From contig NZ_CP042266.1 of assembly GCF_007856155.1 (NCBI RefSeq), forward strand, positions 4,588,001-4,652,000: DNA of 64,000 bases, read 5' to 3'. This document shows positions 42,133 through 50,948 of the stretch, piece by piece. The notes beneath the pieces were generated by a model. That model saw nothing but the letters and a program-made list of their open reading frames with translations, was not told the DNA's origin and searched no databases. The translations under genes and the position numbers were made by a program. The stretch comes from Streptomyces qinzhouensis (lineage in GTDB: Bacteria > Actinomycetota > Actinomycetes > Streptomycetales > Streptomycetaceae). The first letter of the stretch is position 1, and each line of letters starts with the position of its first letter.

Positions 42133-43020
42133 ATGCCCGCGCACCCCGCCCCCACCCCCGTGACCGTCGTCGGCCTCGGCTCCATGGGCAGCGCCCTCGC
42201 CGCCGCCTTCACCACCGCCGGACACCCCACCACCGTCTGGAACCGCAGCCCCGCCAAGGCCGGTCCGCTCGTCGAACAGGGCGCGGTGTACGAGCCCGAT
42301 ATCGCCGCCGCGGTCGCCGCGAGCCCCCTGGTCGTCGCCTGCCTCTCCACCTACGACGCGACGCGCTCGGCCCTCGCCCCCGCCGAGAGCGCGCTCCGCG
42401 GCCGGACCCTCGCCACCCTCAACAGCGGCTCCCCCGACGGGGCGCGGTCGATGGCGGAGTGGGCGCGGTCACGGGGCGCCCGGTTCCTCGACGGCGCCGT
42501 GAAGAACGTCCCGCAGGCGGTCGGCGCCCCGGACACCCAGCTGGTGTACGCGGGCGACCGCGCGGTCTTCGACCGGTACGAGCCCGTGCTGCGGGTCCTC
42601 GGCGCTGACACGGTGCATCTCGGTACGGAGCCCGATCTCGCCGCCCTCTACGAGTCGGCCGTCGGCGCCACCCTTCTCCCGGCCCTCCTGGGCTTCTTCC
42701 ACGGCGCGGCCCTGATCACCGGCCGCGGCCGGACGGCCGCCTCGATGGTCCCGTACAGCGTCAAGTGGCTGGAAATGATTGCGTCGATCCTGCCGGCCGT
42801 CGCCGAGGAGATCGACAGCGGCGACTACTCCCGCCCGTTCTCGTCGATCGGCGTCTTCCGCGACGGCATGGACGACGAAATCGCGACGGCGAAGGCGGCC
42901 GGGCTGGAAAGCGCCTGGCTGGACGCCCTGTACGACGTGGTGCGGCGGGCCGTCGCCGAAGGCCGCGAGGGTCAGAGTGTCTCCGCCCTGACCGAGGTGC
43001 TGCGCCGGCCCGAGGTATGA
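42133..43020 (+). CDS. NAD(P)-dependent oxidoreductase, imine-reductase-like (paralogue)
   Basis: A 295-residue protein with VTVVGLGSMGSALAAAF (Rossmann loop), a VWNRSPAKA NADP-type loop, TLNSGSPDGARSMAEWA, FLDGAVKNVPQAVG and ALYESAVGATLLPALLGFFHG. It aligns over its whole length with the enzyme at 4966-5877 but has Glu where that one has Asp in the ALY(D/E) helix. Predicted reduction of a cyclic imine or a related substrate; the native substrate is unknown. An SDR follows 38 bases later with its own promoter. Confidence 0.85.
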   Translation: MPAHPAPTPVTVVGLGSMGSALAAAFTTAGHPTTVWNRSPAKAGPLVEQGAVYEPDIAAAVAASPLVVACLSTYDATRSALAPAESALRGRTLATLNSGSPDGARSMAEWARSRGARFLDGAVKNVPQAVGAPDTQLVYAGDRAVFDRYEPVLRVLGADTVHLGTEPDLAALYESAVGATLLPALLGFFHGAALITGRGRTAASMVPYSVKWLEMIASILPAVAEEIDSGDYSRPFSSIGVFRDGMDDEIATAKAAGLESAWLDALYDVVRRAVAEGREGQSVSALTEVLRRPEV

Positions 43021-43046
43021 CCCGCGCGACCGCTCGGGCCGGTGCG

Positions 43047-43052
43047 TAGGGT
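43047..43052 (+). promoter_or_regulatory. -10 box TAGGGT for a leaderless SDR mRNA
   Basis: TAGGGT ends six bases before ATG 43059. Confidence 0.4.
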
Positions 43053-43058
43053 GGCGCA

Positions 43059-43946
43059 ATGAACCCCGCCCCCTCCTTGCCCGAACCCGAACCCGAACCC
43101 GAACCCGAAGCCGAAGCCGAACCCGAGTCCGCGTCCGAACTCCCTGCCGGTTCCGTGCCGGTGGCGCCGGGTGTGGCGGGCTATCTCACCGGGCTGTTCT
43201 CCCTCGACGGCCGCACCGCGCTGGTCACCGGCGGCAGTTCCGGGATCGGTCGCGCGATCGCGGAGGCGCTCGCCCGGGCCGGGGCGAGGGTCGTGATCGT
43301 GGCGCGGCGCGAGGCCGAACTGGCCGCGACCGCCACGGCGCTGACCGCGGCGGGCTGCCGGGCCGGCTGGGTGAGCGCCGACCTCGGCGACCGGGAGGCC
43401 GTACGGCAGGCGGCGGAGGAGGCCGCAGCCGTCTTCGGGGAACCGGACATCCTGGTCAACGCGGCGGGAATCAATCTCCGTCCGCCGATGGGCGAGCTCA
43501 CCGACGAGGAGTGGGACACCACCCTGGCGGTCAATCTGGCCGCCCCCTTCCTCCTCGGCCGGCGCTTCGGGCCGGGGATGGCCGAGCGCGGCCACGGCCG
43601 GATCATCCACATCAGCTCCCAGCAGGCCCACCGCGCCTTTGTGCAGAGCGGCGCCTACGGGGTCTCCAAGGGCGGGCTGGAATCGCTGGCCCGTTCCCAG
43701 GCGGAGGCGTGGTCCCCGTACGGCGTCACGGTCAACACCCTGGTGCCGGGCTTCGTCCTGACCCCGCTGAACGCACGCCTCGCCGACGACCCGGAACAGG
43801 TCGCCCGGCTCGCCGCCCGCACGATGACCGGACGCAACGGACTCGCGGAGGACTTCGCGGGGGCCGCCGTCTTTCTGGCGAGCGGCGCGTCCGCCTATCT
43901 CACCGGGCAGTCGGTCTTCGTGGACGGCGGGCTGTCGGTCCACTGA
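43059..43946 (+). CDS. SDR family oxidoreductase with N-terminal Pro-Glu repeat
   Basis: A 295-residue short-chain dehydrogenase. Residues about 5-27 are a (PE)n/(AE)n repeat encoded by tandem CCCGAA hexamers; the domain proper begins with GRTALVTGGSSGIGRAIAEAL, then NAAGIN, ISSQQAH (Ser) and YGVSKGGLESLARSQ (Tyr and Lys), and ends LTGQSVFVDGGLSVH. This is the gluconate-5-dehydrogenase/3-oxoacyl-reductase-like class. A terminator follows. Confidence 0.9.
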   Translation: MNPAPSLPEPEPEPEPEAEAEPESASELPAGSVPVAPGVAGYLTGLFSLDGRTALVTGGSSGIGRAIAEALARAGARVVIVARREAELAATATALTAAGCRAGWVSADLGDREAVRQAAEEAAAVFGEPDILVNAAGINLRPPMGELTDEEWDTTLAVNLAAPFLLGRRFGPGMAERGHGRIIHISSQQAHRAFVQSGAYGVSKGGLESLARSQAEAWSPYGVTVNTLVPGFVLTPLNARLADDPEQVARLAARTMTGRNGLAEDFAGAAVFLASGASAYLTGQSVFVDGGLSVH

Positions 43947-43970
43947 ACGGACCCCGCCCGCGGGCACACG

Positions 43971-44010
43971 CGAGGGCCGTGGCTCCCGAGCGGGGGAGCC
44001 ACGGCCCTCG
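43971..44010. terminator. Perfect bidirectional terminator between SDR and NlpC/P60 genes
   Basis: Exact 17-base arms (43971-43987 and 43994-44010) with a 6-base loop, between two converging genes. Confidence 0.85.
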
Positions 44011-44058
44011 GTACATCACGGGCGCGGGGGATTCTCGTGTACGACGCGCCGTACGGCG

Positions 44059-44871
44059 TCAGAGCACCCGGACCGCTCCGGTCGCCGGGTAGCCCGAGAG
44101 ATCCTGGATGACGACGCCCTTACGGGGGTTGGCCGCGTCGAGGTACTTGCCGTCGCCGATGTAGACACCGGTGTGGTACGCGTTGCCCTTGGCACCCCAG
44201 TAGAGGATGTCGCCGACCTTGAGGTTGTCCGTACCCACCTCGGTGCCGGCCCTCGACTGGTCCGCGGCGATACGCGGCAGCTCGATGTTGACCTGGCGGA
44301 ACGCGGCCCGCACCAGGCTGGAGCAGTCCCAGGAGTTGGGACCGGTGGCGCCGAGCACATAGGCGTCGCCGACCTGCGCCTTGAGGAAGCTGATGACGGC
44401 GCCGACGGAGCCCGAGGCCTTCGTGGAGGACGAGGGAGCCTTGTCACCGGACGAGGAGGACGAGGAGAGGGTCGTACGGGCGGCGTCGCGCGAGGCCCGC
44501 TCCTCCTCGGCGCGCTTCTTCGCCTCGGCCTTCTCGGCCTCCGCCTTGCGCAGCGCCTCGGCCTTGGCCGTCTTCGCCGCCTTGGAAGCCTCGACCGCCG
44601 AGTTCTTCTCGCTGGACTGCAACTGCTGGTCGAGTACGACCTGCTGGGAGGTCGCGGTGGACTGCTCGACGACGTGGGAGAGGGACGACGCCACGTCGAA
44701 GGCGGGCATCTCCATGGTCTCGGTCACCGGGGCGGCGTTGGCCGTCCCGGCCGCACCGGCCACGGCGATGGTGCTGAGGACGCCACCGGCAACCCCCGCC
44801 CGGAGCGCGACGACGGGGGCGCTGCGCTGGCGGGGCTTGCGGTGGCTGGGTATGTGAGCGGTGTGGGGCAT
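44059..44871 (-). CDS. Secreted NlpC/P60 peptidoglycan hydrolase
   Basis: A 270-residue exported protein. Signal peptide with arginine-rich N-region and cleavage after ANA (about residue 47); then a long Ala/Lys/Glu coiled coil (about 75-125), a Ser-rich linker, and the NlpC/P60 domain: NSWDCSSLVRAAFRQ holds the catalytic cysteine, YHTGVYIGDG the histidine. Such enzymes cut D-Glu-diaminopimelate bonds in cell-wall peptides. The ~900 bases upstream are long enough for a complex promoter, but I see no clear c-di-AMP (ydaO) riboswitch core. Confidence 0.92.
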   Translation of the reverse strand: MPHTAHIPSHRKPRQRSAPVVALRAGVAGGVLSTIAVAGAAGTANAAPVTETMEMPAFDVASSLSHVVEQSTATSQQVVLDQQLQSSEKNSAVEASKAAKTAKAEALRKAEAEKAEAKKRAEEERASRDAARTTLSSSSSSGDKAPSSSTKASGSVGAVISFLKAQVGDAYVLGATGPNSWDCSSLVRAAFRQVNIELPRIAADQSRAGTEVGTDNLKVGDILYWGAKGNAYHTGVYIGDGKYLDAANPRKGVVIQDLSGYPATGAVRVL

Positions 44872-45682
44872 GAGTACACCGTTATCAGTCGTACATAGTT
44901 CTCATCAAGAAACGTGGGCTGCGCCACAGTTGCGAGCGGAATTCGCCAATGCGCGTCTCGCCGGGCCCCATTGACGCCTTAACGGGCAATGCGGACATTA
45001 GCTCTCCCGTCCGTGAGCATGCGGTTTCTATGAATAGTCCGAATTGCCCGCCGCCTAGCATCTTGATACCCCGATGGCCAAGCCCGCTTTCTCTGACGAA
45101 CAGTCGGGTGTGACGCAGGTCACTGAGCGATCAGTTCCGGCCGTGGGCGGCTCATGGGTGCCCGGCGGGGGAGCGGCCTCGCTCCTGCTTTGCCGACAGA
45201 AGTTCGTGAACCCGCGCACGCGTCCGCGCCGAAGCCACGCAGCGTGACCGCCCGTCGCGGCGGCGGTGCCGGACGGCGGCCCGGAGTCGCGCCGCGCATC
45301 AGCCGCACGCCCGCCGCGTATTCGCCGTCCCGGTCGTCCCGGTTGCCCTCGGTGGGCTCGCCGCCGGATCCGAGCCGTCCACTTCTGTCCCTGACGGTCC
45401 ACTCCCGAGTGGAGCGGTGCCGATGTGCCGCCTTTTATCACCCGAAGCGGGCCATCGCCAATTTGCCCGAATGGCTGCGCTCTTGATAGGGGGTCACCCC
45501 TCTCACCAGCAAGAACGGCAGTCCATGTGACGCGCCGTAATGCTCCGCGCGCTTCCCGTATGAAGATCGGTCGTCACATGTGCACAAGATCGCTCCCCGG
45601 GTGGTGGAGATCACAAAGACGATCAGTGACCCCGTGTCGCAGATCACAGACCGCCGGGCATAAGATGCGGGGCAGCCGGGCT
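44872..45682. other. Long intergenic region between divergent NlpC/P60 and nuoA genes
   Basis: About 800 bases. The half next to the hydrolase (44872-45060) is A/T-richer and holds its promoter (TATTCATAG and TGATAACG on the minus strand). The middle (45100-45440) has open frames in several readings but none with a ribosome site, family motif or consistent codon bias. A promoter-like pair TTGCCC-18-TAGGGG is at 45463-45492. Direct repeats AGATCACA (45608-45615 and 45641-45648, 33 apart) and the palindrome CACATGTG (around 45577) precede the nuo promoter. Confidence 0.55.
45661..45666 (+). promoter_or_regulatory. Candidate -10 box TAAGAT of the nuo operon
   Basis: TAAGAT, 114 bases before the nuoA GTG and 17 bases before the Rex site. 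The -35 is weak. Confidence 0.4.
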
Positions 45683-45698
45683 TGTGAACTGCCTCACA
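45683..45698. promoter_or_regulatory. Rex operator upstream of nuoA
   Basis: TGTGAACTGCCTCACA matches the Streptomyces Rex consensus TGTGAACNNNTTCACA with one mismatch. Rex is the NADH/NAD+-sensing repressor, and nuoA-N is a known Rex target in S. coelicolor. The site overlaps the start of the presumed transcript, so binding would block it when the NADH/NAD+ ratio is low. Confidence 0.8.
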
Positions 45699-45779
45699 TG
45701 TACGCGATCTTCGAGGCGGCCAGCAGCCGAACGGCCCGGTGCGGTCCACGGTCAGCGACGACTGGAAGGAGCGAGGAGG

Positions 45780-46139
45780 GTGAATGCCTACGTGCCCATC
45801 CTTGTACTCGGCGCCCTCGGGGCAGGGTTTGCGATCTTCTCCGTGGTCATGGCCACGCTGATCGGCCCCAAGCGCTACAACAGGGCGAAGCTCGAAGCCT
45901 ATGAGTGCGGCATCGAGCCCACCCCCACACCGGCGGGCGGCGGCCGCTTTCCGATCAAGTACTACCTGACGGCGATGCTCTTCATCATCTTCGACATCGA
46001 GATCGTCTTCCTCTATCCCTGGGCCGTCAGCTTCGACGCCCTCGGTCTGTTCGGTCTCGTCGAGATGCTGCTCTTCGTGCTCACCGTCTTCGTCGCCTAC
46101 GCCTATGTCTGGCGTCGCGGCGGCCTGGAATGGGACTAA
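45780..46139 (+). CDS. nuoA: NADH-quinone oxidoreductase subunit A
   Basis: A 119-residue membrane subunit of complex I with three helices. Signatures: [19 protein letters not shown] (loop with the conserved Cys near the quinone cavity) and [28 protein letters not shown] 45780 gives the usual length; AAGGAG lies eight bases before it. It is the first gene of the 14-gene operon. Confidence 0.96.
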   Translation: MNAYVPILVLGALGAGFAIFSVVMATLIGPKRYNRAKLEAYECGIEPTPTPAGGGRFPIKYYLTAMLFIIFDIEIVFLYPWAVSFDALGLFGLVEMLLFVLTVFVAYAYVWRRGGLEWD

Positions 46140-46158
46140 GGGCTTAAGGGGCAAATCC

Positions 46159-46713
46159 ATGGGACTCGAAGAGAAGCTGCCGAGCGGCTTTCTGCTGACG
46201 ACCGTCGAACAGGCCGCGGGCTGGGTGCGCAAGGCATCCGTCTTCCCGGCCACGTTCGGACTGGCCTGCTGCGCCATCGAGATGATGACCACCGGCGCCG
46301 GCCGCTACGACCTCGCCCGCTTCGGCATGGAGGTCTTCCGCGGCTCGCCCCGCCAGGCCGATCTGATGATCGTCGCGGGCCGGGTGAGCCAGAAGATGGC
46401 ACCCGTCCTGCGCCAGGTCTACGACCAGATGCCCAACCCCAAGTGGGTCATCTCCATGGGTGTCTGTGCCTCGTCGGGCGGGATGTTCAACAACTACGCC
46501 ATCGTGCAGGGCGTCGACCACATCGTCCCCGTCGACATCTATCTGCCCGGCTGCCCGCCGCGGCCCGAGATGCTGATCGACGCGATCCTCAAGCTCCACC
46601 AGAAGATCCAGACCTCCAAGCTCGGGGTCAACGCGGAGGAAGCGGCCCGCGAAGCGGAGGAAGCGGCGCTCAAGGCTGTGCCGACGATCGAAATGAAGGG
46701 TCTTCTCCGGTGA
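46159..46713 (+). CDS. nuoB: NADH-quinone oxidoreductase subunit B
   Basis: A 184-residue peripheral subunit that holds cluster N2, the last iron-sulfur centre before menaquinone. The cysteine ligands are in [10 protein letters not shown] (tandem CC), GVCASSGG and PGCPPRPE. The C-terminal ~25 residues are an Ala/Glu-rich extension common in actinobacteria. ATG 46159; stop overlaps the nuoC start. Confidence 0.97.
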   Translation: MGLEEKLPSGFLLTTVEQAAGWVRKASVFPATFGLACCAIEMMTTGAGRYDLARFGMEVFRGSPRQADLMIVAGRVSQKMAPVLRQVYDQMPNPKWVISMGVCASSGGMFNNYAIVQGVDHIVPVDIYLPGCPPRPEMLIDAILKLHQKIQTSKLGVNAEEAAREAEEAALKAVPTIEMKGLLR

Positions 46714-47438
46714 GTGATCAGCCCAATCCCGAGAAGGAACTGAGCGAGCAGAACCTTCCCGGACAGCGTGGTGAGCACGGCGAGGAGATCCGCGTCCAGC
46801 GCGGCATGTTCGGCGCCAACAACGGTGGCGACACCTCCGGGTACGGCGGTCTGATCCGGTCCGTACGGCTGCCGGGGCCGGCCTCCCGCCCCTACGGCGG
46901 CTACTTCGACGAGGTCGCCGATGAACTCGAAGGCGCCCTCGAGGAGCAGGGCATCGTCCCCGAGAACGCCATCGAGAAGACCGTGGTCGACCGGGACGAG
47001 CTGACCTTCCACATCGCCCGGGAGCATCTGCTCGCCGTCGCCCGCACCCTGCGCGACGATCCCGCCCTGCGGTTCGAGCTGTGCACCGGGGTGAGCGGAG
47101 TGCACTACCCGGACGACAAGGGGCGGGAGCTGCACGCCGTCTACCATCTCCGGTCGCTCACCCACGGGCGGCTGATCCGGGTGGAGGTGTCCGCGCCGGA
47201 CGCCGATCCGCATGTCCCGTCCCTGGTCGCCGTCTATCCGACGAACGACTGGCACGAGCGCGAGACCTACGACTTCTTCGGGCTGATCTTCGACGGTCAT
47301 CCCGCTCTCGCCCGGATCATGATGCCGGACGACTGGCAGGGCTACCCGCAGCGCAAGGACTATCCGCTCGGCGGTATCGCCGTCGAGTACAAGGGCGCCC
47401 AGATCCCGGCTCCTGACCAGCGGAGGTCGTACTCGTGA
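46710..47438 (+). CDS. nuoC: NADH-quinone oxidoreductase subunit C
   Basis: A 242-residue hydrophilic subunit (30-kDa type) of the connecting module. Motifs: [16 protein letters not shown] and [34 protein letters not shown] (the ERE-x-YD-x-x-G family signature). The first ~60 residues are a Gln/Glu/Gly-rich extension typical of actinomycete NuoC. GTG overlaps the nuoB stop (GTGA). Confidence 0.96.
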   Translation: MSDQPNPEKELSEQNLPGQRGEHGEEIRVQRGMFGANNGGDTSGYGGLIRSVRLPGPASRPYGGYFDEVADELEGALEEQGIVPENAIEKTVVDRDELTFHIAREHLLAVARTLRDDPALRFELCTGVSGVHYPDDKGRELHAVYHLRSLTHGRLIRVEVSAPDADPHVPSLVAVYPTNDWHERETYDFFGLIFDGHPALARIMMPDDWQGYPQRKDYPLGGIAVEYKGAQIPAPDQRRSYS

Positions 47439-48766
47439 GCACATCCTCAGCCGCCTCGTCCGCCGCGCGCGAGACCACCGAGGGTCCGGTCTACACCGTT
47501 ACCGGCGGCGACTGGGACGAGGTCGTCGAGTCCGCGGCCAAGGCCGACGACGAGCGGATCGTCGTCAATATGGGCCCGCAGCACCCCTCCACCCACGGAG
47601 TGCTCCGGCTGATCCTGGAGATCGACGGCGAGACCGTCACCGAGGCCCGCTGCGGTATCGGCTACCTCCACACCGGCATCGAGAAGAACCTCGAGTTCCG
47701 CACCTGGACGCAGGGCACCACCTTCGTCACGCGCATGGACTATCTGACGCCGTTCTTCAACGAGACGGCGTACTGCCTGGCCGTGGAGAAACTCCTCGGT
47801 ATCGAGGAGCAGATCCCCGAGCGCGCCGATGTCATCCGGGTCCTGCTGATGGAGCTGAACCGGATCTCCTCCCATCTGGTGTGCATCGCCACCGGAGGTA
47901 TGGAGCTCGGCGCCACCACGATCATGATCTACGGGTTCCGGGACCGTGAACTGGTCCTCGACCTCTATGAGCTGATCACCGGCCTGCGGATGAACCATGC
48001 CTTCATCCGCCCCGGCGGACTCGCCCAGGATCTGCCGCCCGGCGCGGTCGACCAGCTGCGCGAGTTCGTGAAGACCATGAGGAAGAACCTGCCGGAGTAC
48101 GACGCGCTCGCCACCGGCAATCCCATCTTCAAGGCCCGGATGCAGGACGTCGGCCATCTCGACCTCACCGGCTGTATGGCTCTCGGCGCCACCGGGCCGA
48201 TCCTGCGCGCCGCCGGGCTCGCCCACGATCTGCGCAAGACCGACCCGTACTGCGGCTACGAGACCTACGAGTTCGATGTTCCGACCGCCGACACCTGCGA
48301 CTCGTACGGCCGCTTCCTCATCCGGCTCGAAGAGATGCGCCAGTCGCTGCGGATCATCGAGCAGTGCATCGACCGGCTCGCCCCCGGCCCGGTCATGGTC
48401 GCCGACAAGAAGATCGCCTGGCCCGCGCAGCTCGCCCTCGGCCCCGATGGTCTCGGCAACTCCCTCGACCACATCAAGAACATCATGGGGACCTCCATGG
48501 AGGCCCTGATCCACCATTTCAAGCTGGTCACCGAGGGCTTCCGGGTGCCGCCCGGCCAGGCCTACGCGGCGGTGGAGTCCCCCAAGGGCGAACTCGGCGC
48601 GCATGTCGTCTCCGACGGCGGCACCCGCCCCTACCGGGTCCACTTCCGCGACCCGTCCTTCACCAACCTTCAGTCCATGGCGGCGATGTGCGAGGGCGGC
48701 CAGGTCGCCGATGTCATCGTCGCCGTCGCGTCCATCGACCCCGTGATGGGAGGCGTCGACCGATGA
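47435..48766 (+). CDS. nuoD: NADH-quinone oxidoreductase subunit D
   Basis: A 443-residue 49-kDa-type subunit that forms the quinone-binding cavity with Nuo[20 protein letters not shown] contains the conserved HPSTHG (quinone-site histidine); also [20 protein letters not shown]-like region and [12 protein letters not shown]. It lacks the nickel-binding cysteines of the hydrogenase ancestors, as expected. GTG start overlapping the nuoC stop. Confidence 0.97.
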   Translation: MSTSSAASSAARETTEGPVYTVTGGDWDEVVESAAKADDERIVVNMGPQHPSTHGVLRLILEIDGETVTEARCGIGYLHTGIEKNLEFRTWTQGTTFVTRMDYLTPFFNETAYCLAVEKLLGIEEQIPERADVIRVLLMELNRISSHLVCIATGGMELGATTIMIYGFRDRELVLDLYELITGLRMNHAFIRPGGLAQDLPPGAVDQLREFVKTMRKNLPEYDALATGNPIFKARMQDVGHLDLTGCMALGATGPILRAAGLAHDLRKTDPYCGYETYEFDVPTADTCDSYGRFLIRLEEMRQSLRIIEQCIDRLAPGPVMVADKKIAWPAQLALGPDGLGNSLDHIKNIMGTSMEALIHHFKLVTEGFRVPPGQAYAAVESPKGELGAHVVSDGGTRPYRVHFRDPSFTNLQSMAAMCEGGQVADVIVAVASIDPVMGGVDR

Positions 48767-49563
48767 CGGCCCAGTCGTCGAACCCGGGGGTGCAGCTCGG
48801 GATGCCCCAGCTCCCCGCACCCGACTACCCCGCCGAGGTCCGCGCCCGGCTGGAGACGGACGCCCAGGAGATCATCGCCCGCTATCCCGACTCCCGCTCG
48901 GCCCTGCTGCCGCTGCTGCATCTGGTGCAGTCCGAGGAGGGGTACGTCAGCCGGACCGGGATGCGGTTCTGCGCCGACACCCTGGACCTGACCACCGCCG
49001 AGGTCACCGCGGTCGCCACCTTCTACTCCATGTACCGGCGCCGGCCCTCCGGCGACTACCAGGTCGGTGTCTGCACCAACACGCTCTGCGCGGTGATGGG
49101 CGGGGACGCCATCTTCGAGACGCTCAAGGAGCATCTCGGCGTCGGCAACAACGAGACCACCGAGGACGGCGCGGTCACGCTGGAGCACATCGAGTGCAAC
49201 GCGGCCTGCGACTTCGCGCCCGTCGTGATGGTCAACTGGGAGTTCTTCGACAACCAGACCCCCGAGTCCGCCAAACGGCTCGTCGACGATCTGCGCGCCG
49301 GACTCCCCGTCGAACCCACCCGCGGCGCCCCGCTCTGCTCCTTCAAGGACACCGCGCGGATCCTCGCCGGCTTCCCCGACGAGCGCCCCGGAGCGGTCGA
49401 GGCCACCGGCGGCGCCGGACCGGCCTCCCTGATCGGGCTCCGGCTCGCCAAGGGCGAGGGGCTGCCCGCCAGGGTGGTCGCCCCCCGGCCCGGCGGCACC
49501 GACCCGTCCGCCTCCGGCCCGGCACAGCCCCCCGCCGGTCCGGCTACCGAGGAGGGGGAGTGA
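48763..49563 (+). CDS. nuoE: NADH-quinone oxidoreductase subunit E
   Basis: A 266-residue 24-kDa-type subunit carrying cluster N1a. The thioredoxin-like [2Fe-2S] ligands are GVCTNTLC (C-x4-C) and ECNAAC (C-x3-C). The ~75-residue C-terminal extension, Gly/Pro/Ala-rich, is beyond the conserved domain. ATG overlaps the nuoD stop (ATGA). Confidence 0.96.
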   Translation: MTAQSSNPGVQLGMPQLPAPDYPAEVRARLETDAQEIIARYPDSRSALLPLLHLVQSEEGYVSRTGMRFCADTLDLTTAEVTAVATFYSMYRRRPSGDYQVGVCTNTLCAVMGGDAIFETLKEHLGVGNNETTEDGAVTLEHIECNAACDFAPVVMVNWEFFDNQTPESAKRLVDDLRAGLPVEPTRGAPLCSFKDTARILAGFPDERPGAVEATGGAGPASLIGLRLAKGEGLPARVVAPRPGGTDPSASGPAQPPAGPATEEGE

Positions 49564-50948
49564 TGACCTTGTCCACCGAATACGGAGACCAGGCCGGAGC
49601 CGGAACCGGCGGCGAGAGCAGCCCGGAGAAGCTCCTCGCCCCCGTCCTCTCCGCCTTCTGGGACGACGCCCGCTCCTGGACGCTGGACACCTACCGGCGG
49701 CACGACGGCTACGAGGGACTGCGCAAGGCCCTCGCCATGTCCCCCGACGAGGTCATCGCCTACGTCAAGGACTCGGGCCTCCGCGGCCGCGGCGGCGCCG
49801 GCTTCCCCACCGGCATGAAATGGCAGTTCATTCCGCAGGGCGACGGCAAACCCCACTATCTCGTGGTCAATGCCGATGAATCGGAGCCCGGGACCTGCAA
49901 GGACATCCCGCTCCTCTTCGCGAACCCGCACTCCCTCATCGAGGGAATGATCATCGCCTGCTACGCGATCCGCTCGAACCACGCCTTCATCTATCTCCGC
50001 GGCGAGGTCGTGCCCGTGCTCCGCCGGCTCCACGAGGCGGTACGCGAGGCATACGAAGCGGGCTACCTCGGCAGGAACGTCCTCGGCAGCGGACTCGACC
50101 TCGACATCACGGTGCACGCGGGCGCGGGCGCGTACATCTGCGGTGAGGAGACCGCGCTGCTGGACTCCCTGGAAGGACGGCGCGGCCAGCCCCGGCTGCG
50201 ACCCCCCTTCCCCGCGGTCGCCGGACTGTACGCCTGCCCCACTGTGGTGAACAACGTCGAGTCCATCGCATCGGTTCCCGCGATCCTCAACCGCGGCAAG
50301 GACTGGTTCCGTTCGATGGGCAGCGAGAAGTCCGCGGGCTTCACGCTCTACTCGCTCAGCGGCCATGTCGCCAACCCCGGCCAGTACGAGGCCCCGCTCG
50401 GGATCACCCTGCGCCAGCTCCTCGATATGAGCGGCGGGATGCGCCCCGGCCACCGGCTGAAGTTCTGGACCCCCGGCGGCTCCTCCACCCCGCTGCTGAC
50501 CGAGGCCCACCTCGACGTACCCCTCGACTACGAGGGCGTCGGCGCGGCCGGCTCCATGCTCGGCACCAAGGCGCTCCAGTGCTTCGACGAGACCACCTGC
50601 GTCGTCCGGGCCGTCACCCGCTGGACCGAGTTCTACGCCCATGAGTCCTGCGGCAAGTGCACCCCCTGCCGCGAAGGCACCTACTGGCTGGTCCAGCTGA
50701 TGCGCGACATCGAGGCGGGCAAGGGCGTCGCTGCCGATCTCGACAAGCTCAACGACATCGCCGACAACATCAACGGCAAATCGTTCTGCGCCCTCGGTGA
50801 CGGCGCCGCCTCCCCGATCTTCTCGTCGCTCCAGTACTTCCGCGAGGAGTACGAACGGCACCTCGACGGCCGCGGCTGCCCGTTCGACCCCGCCAGGTCG
50901 ACCGTCTGGGCCGACCGGAACCCCACCACCACGGAGGTGAACGCATGA
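49563..50948 (+). CDS. nuoF: NADH-quinone oxidoreductase subunit F
   Basis: A 461-residue flavoprotein that oxidises [20 protein letters not shown] is the NADH/FMN loop, [19 protein letters not shown] the second FMN motif, and [13 protein letters not shown] plus FCALGDGA hold the N3 [4Fe-4S] cluster. The ATG overlaps the nuoE stop by one base. Confidence 0.97.
   Translation: MTLSTEYGDQAGAGTGGESSPEKLLAPVLSAFWDDARSWTLDTYRRHDGYEGLRKALAMSPDEVIAYVKDSGLRGRGGAGFPTGMKWQFIPQGDGKPHYLVVNADESEPGTCKDIPLLFANPHSLIEGMIIACYAIRSNHAFIYLRGEVVPVLRRLHEAVREAYEAGYLGRNVLGSGLDLDITVHAGAGAYICGEETALLDSLEGRRGQPRLRPPFPAVAGLYACPTVVNNVESIASVPAILNRGKDWFRSMGSEKSAGFTLYSLSGHVANPGQYEAPLGITLRQLLDMSGGMRPGHRLKFWTPGGSSTPLLTEAHLDVPLDYEGVGAAGSMLGTKALQCFDETTCVVRAVTRWTEFYAHESCGKCTPCREGTYWLVQLMRDIEAGKGVAADLDKLNDIADNINGKSFCALGDGAASPIFSSLQYFREEYERHLDGRGCPFDPARSTVWADRNPTTTEVNA

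Noticed and set aside
44872..45060. ydaO/c-di-AMP riboswitch before the NlpC/P60 gene
   Set aside because: Such genes often have one, but I could not find the conserved core strings in the minus-strand leader.
45055..45441. 128-codon minus-strand frame in the nuo upstream region
   Set aside because: No ribosome site, basic low-complexity product, and an equally long plus-strand frame overlaps it; coding evidence is lacking.
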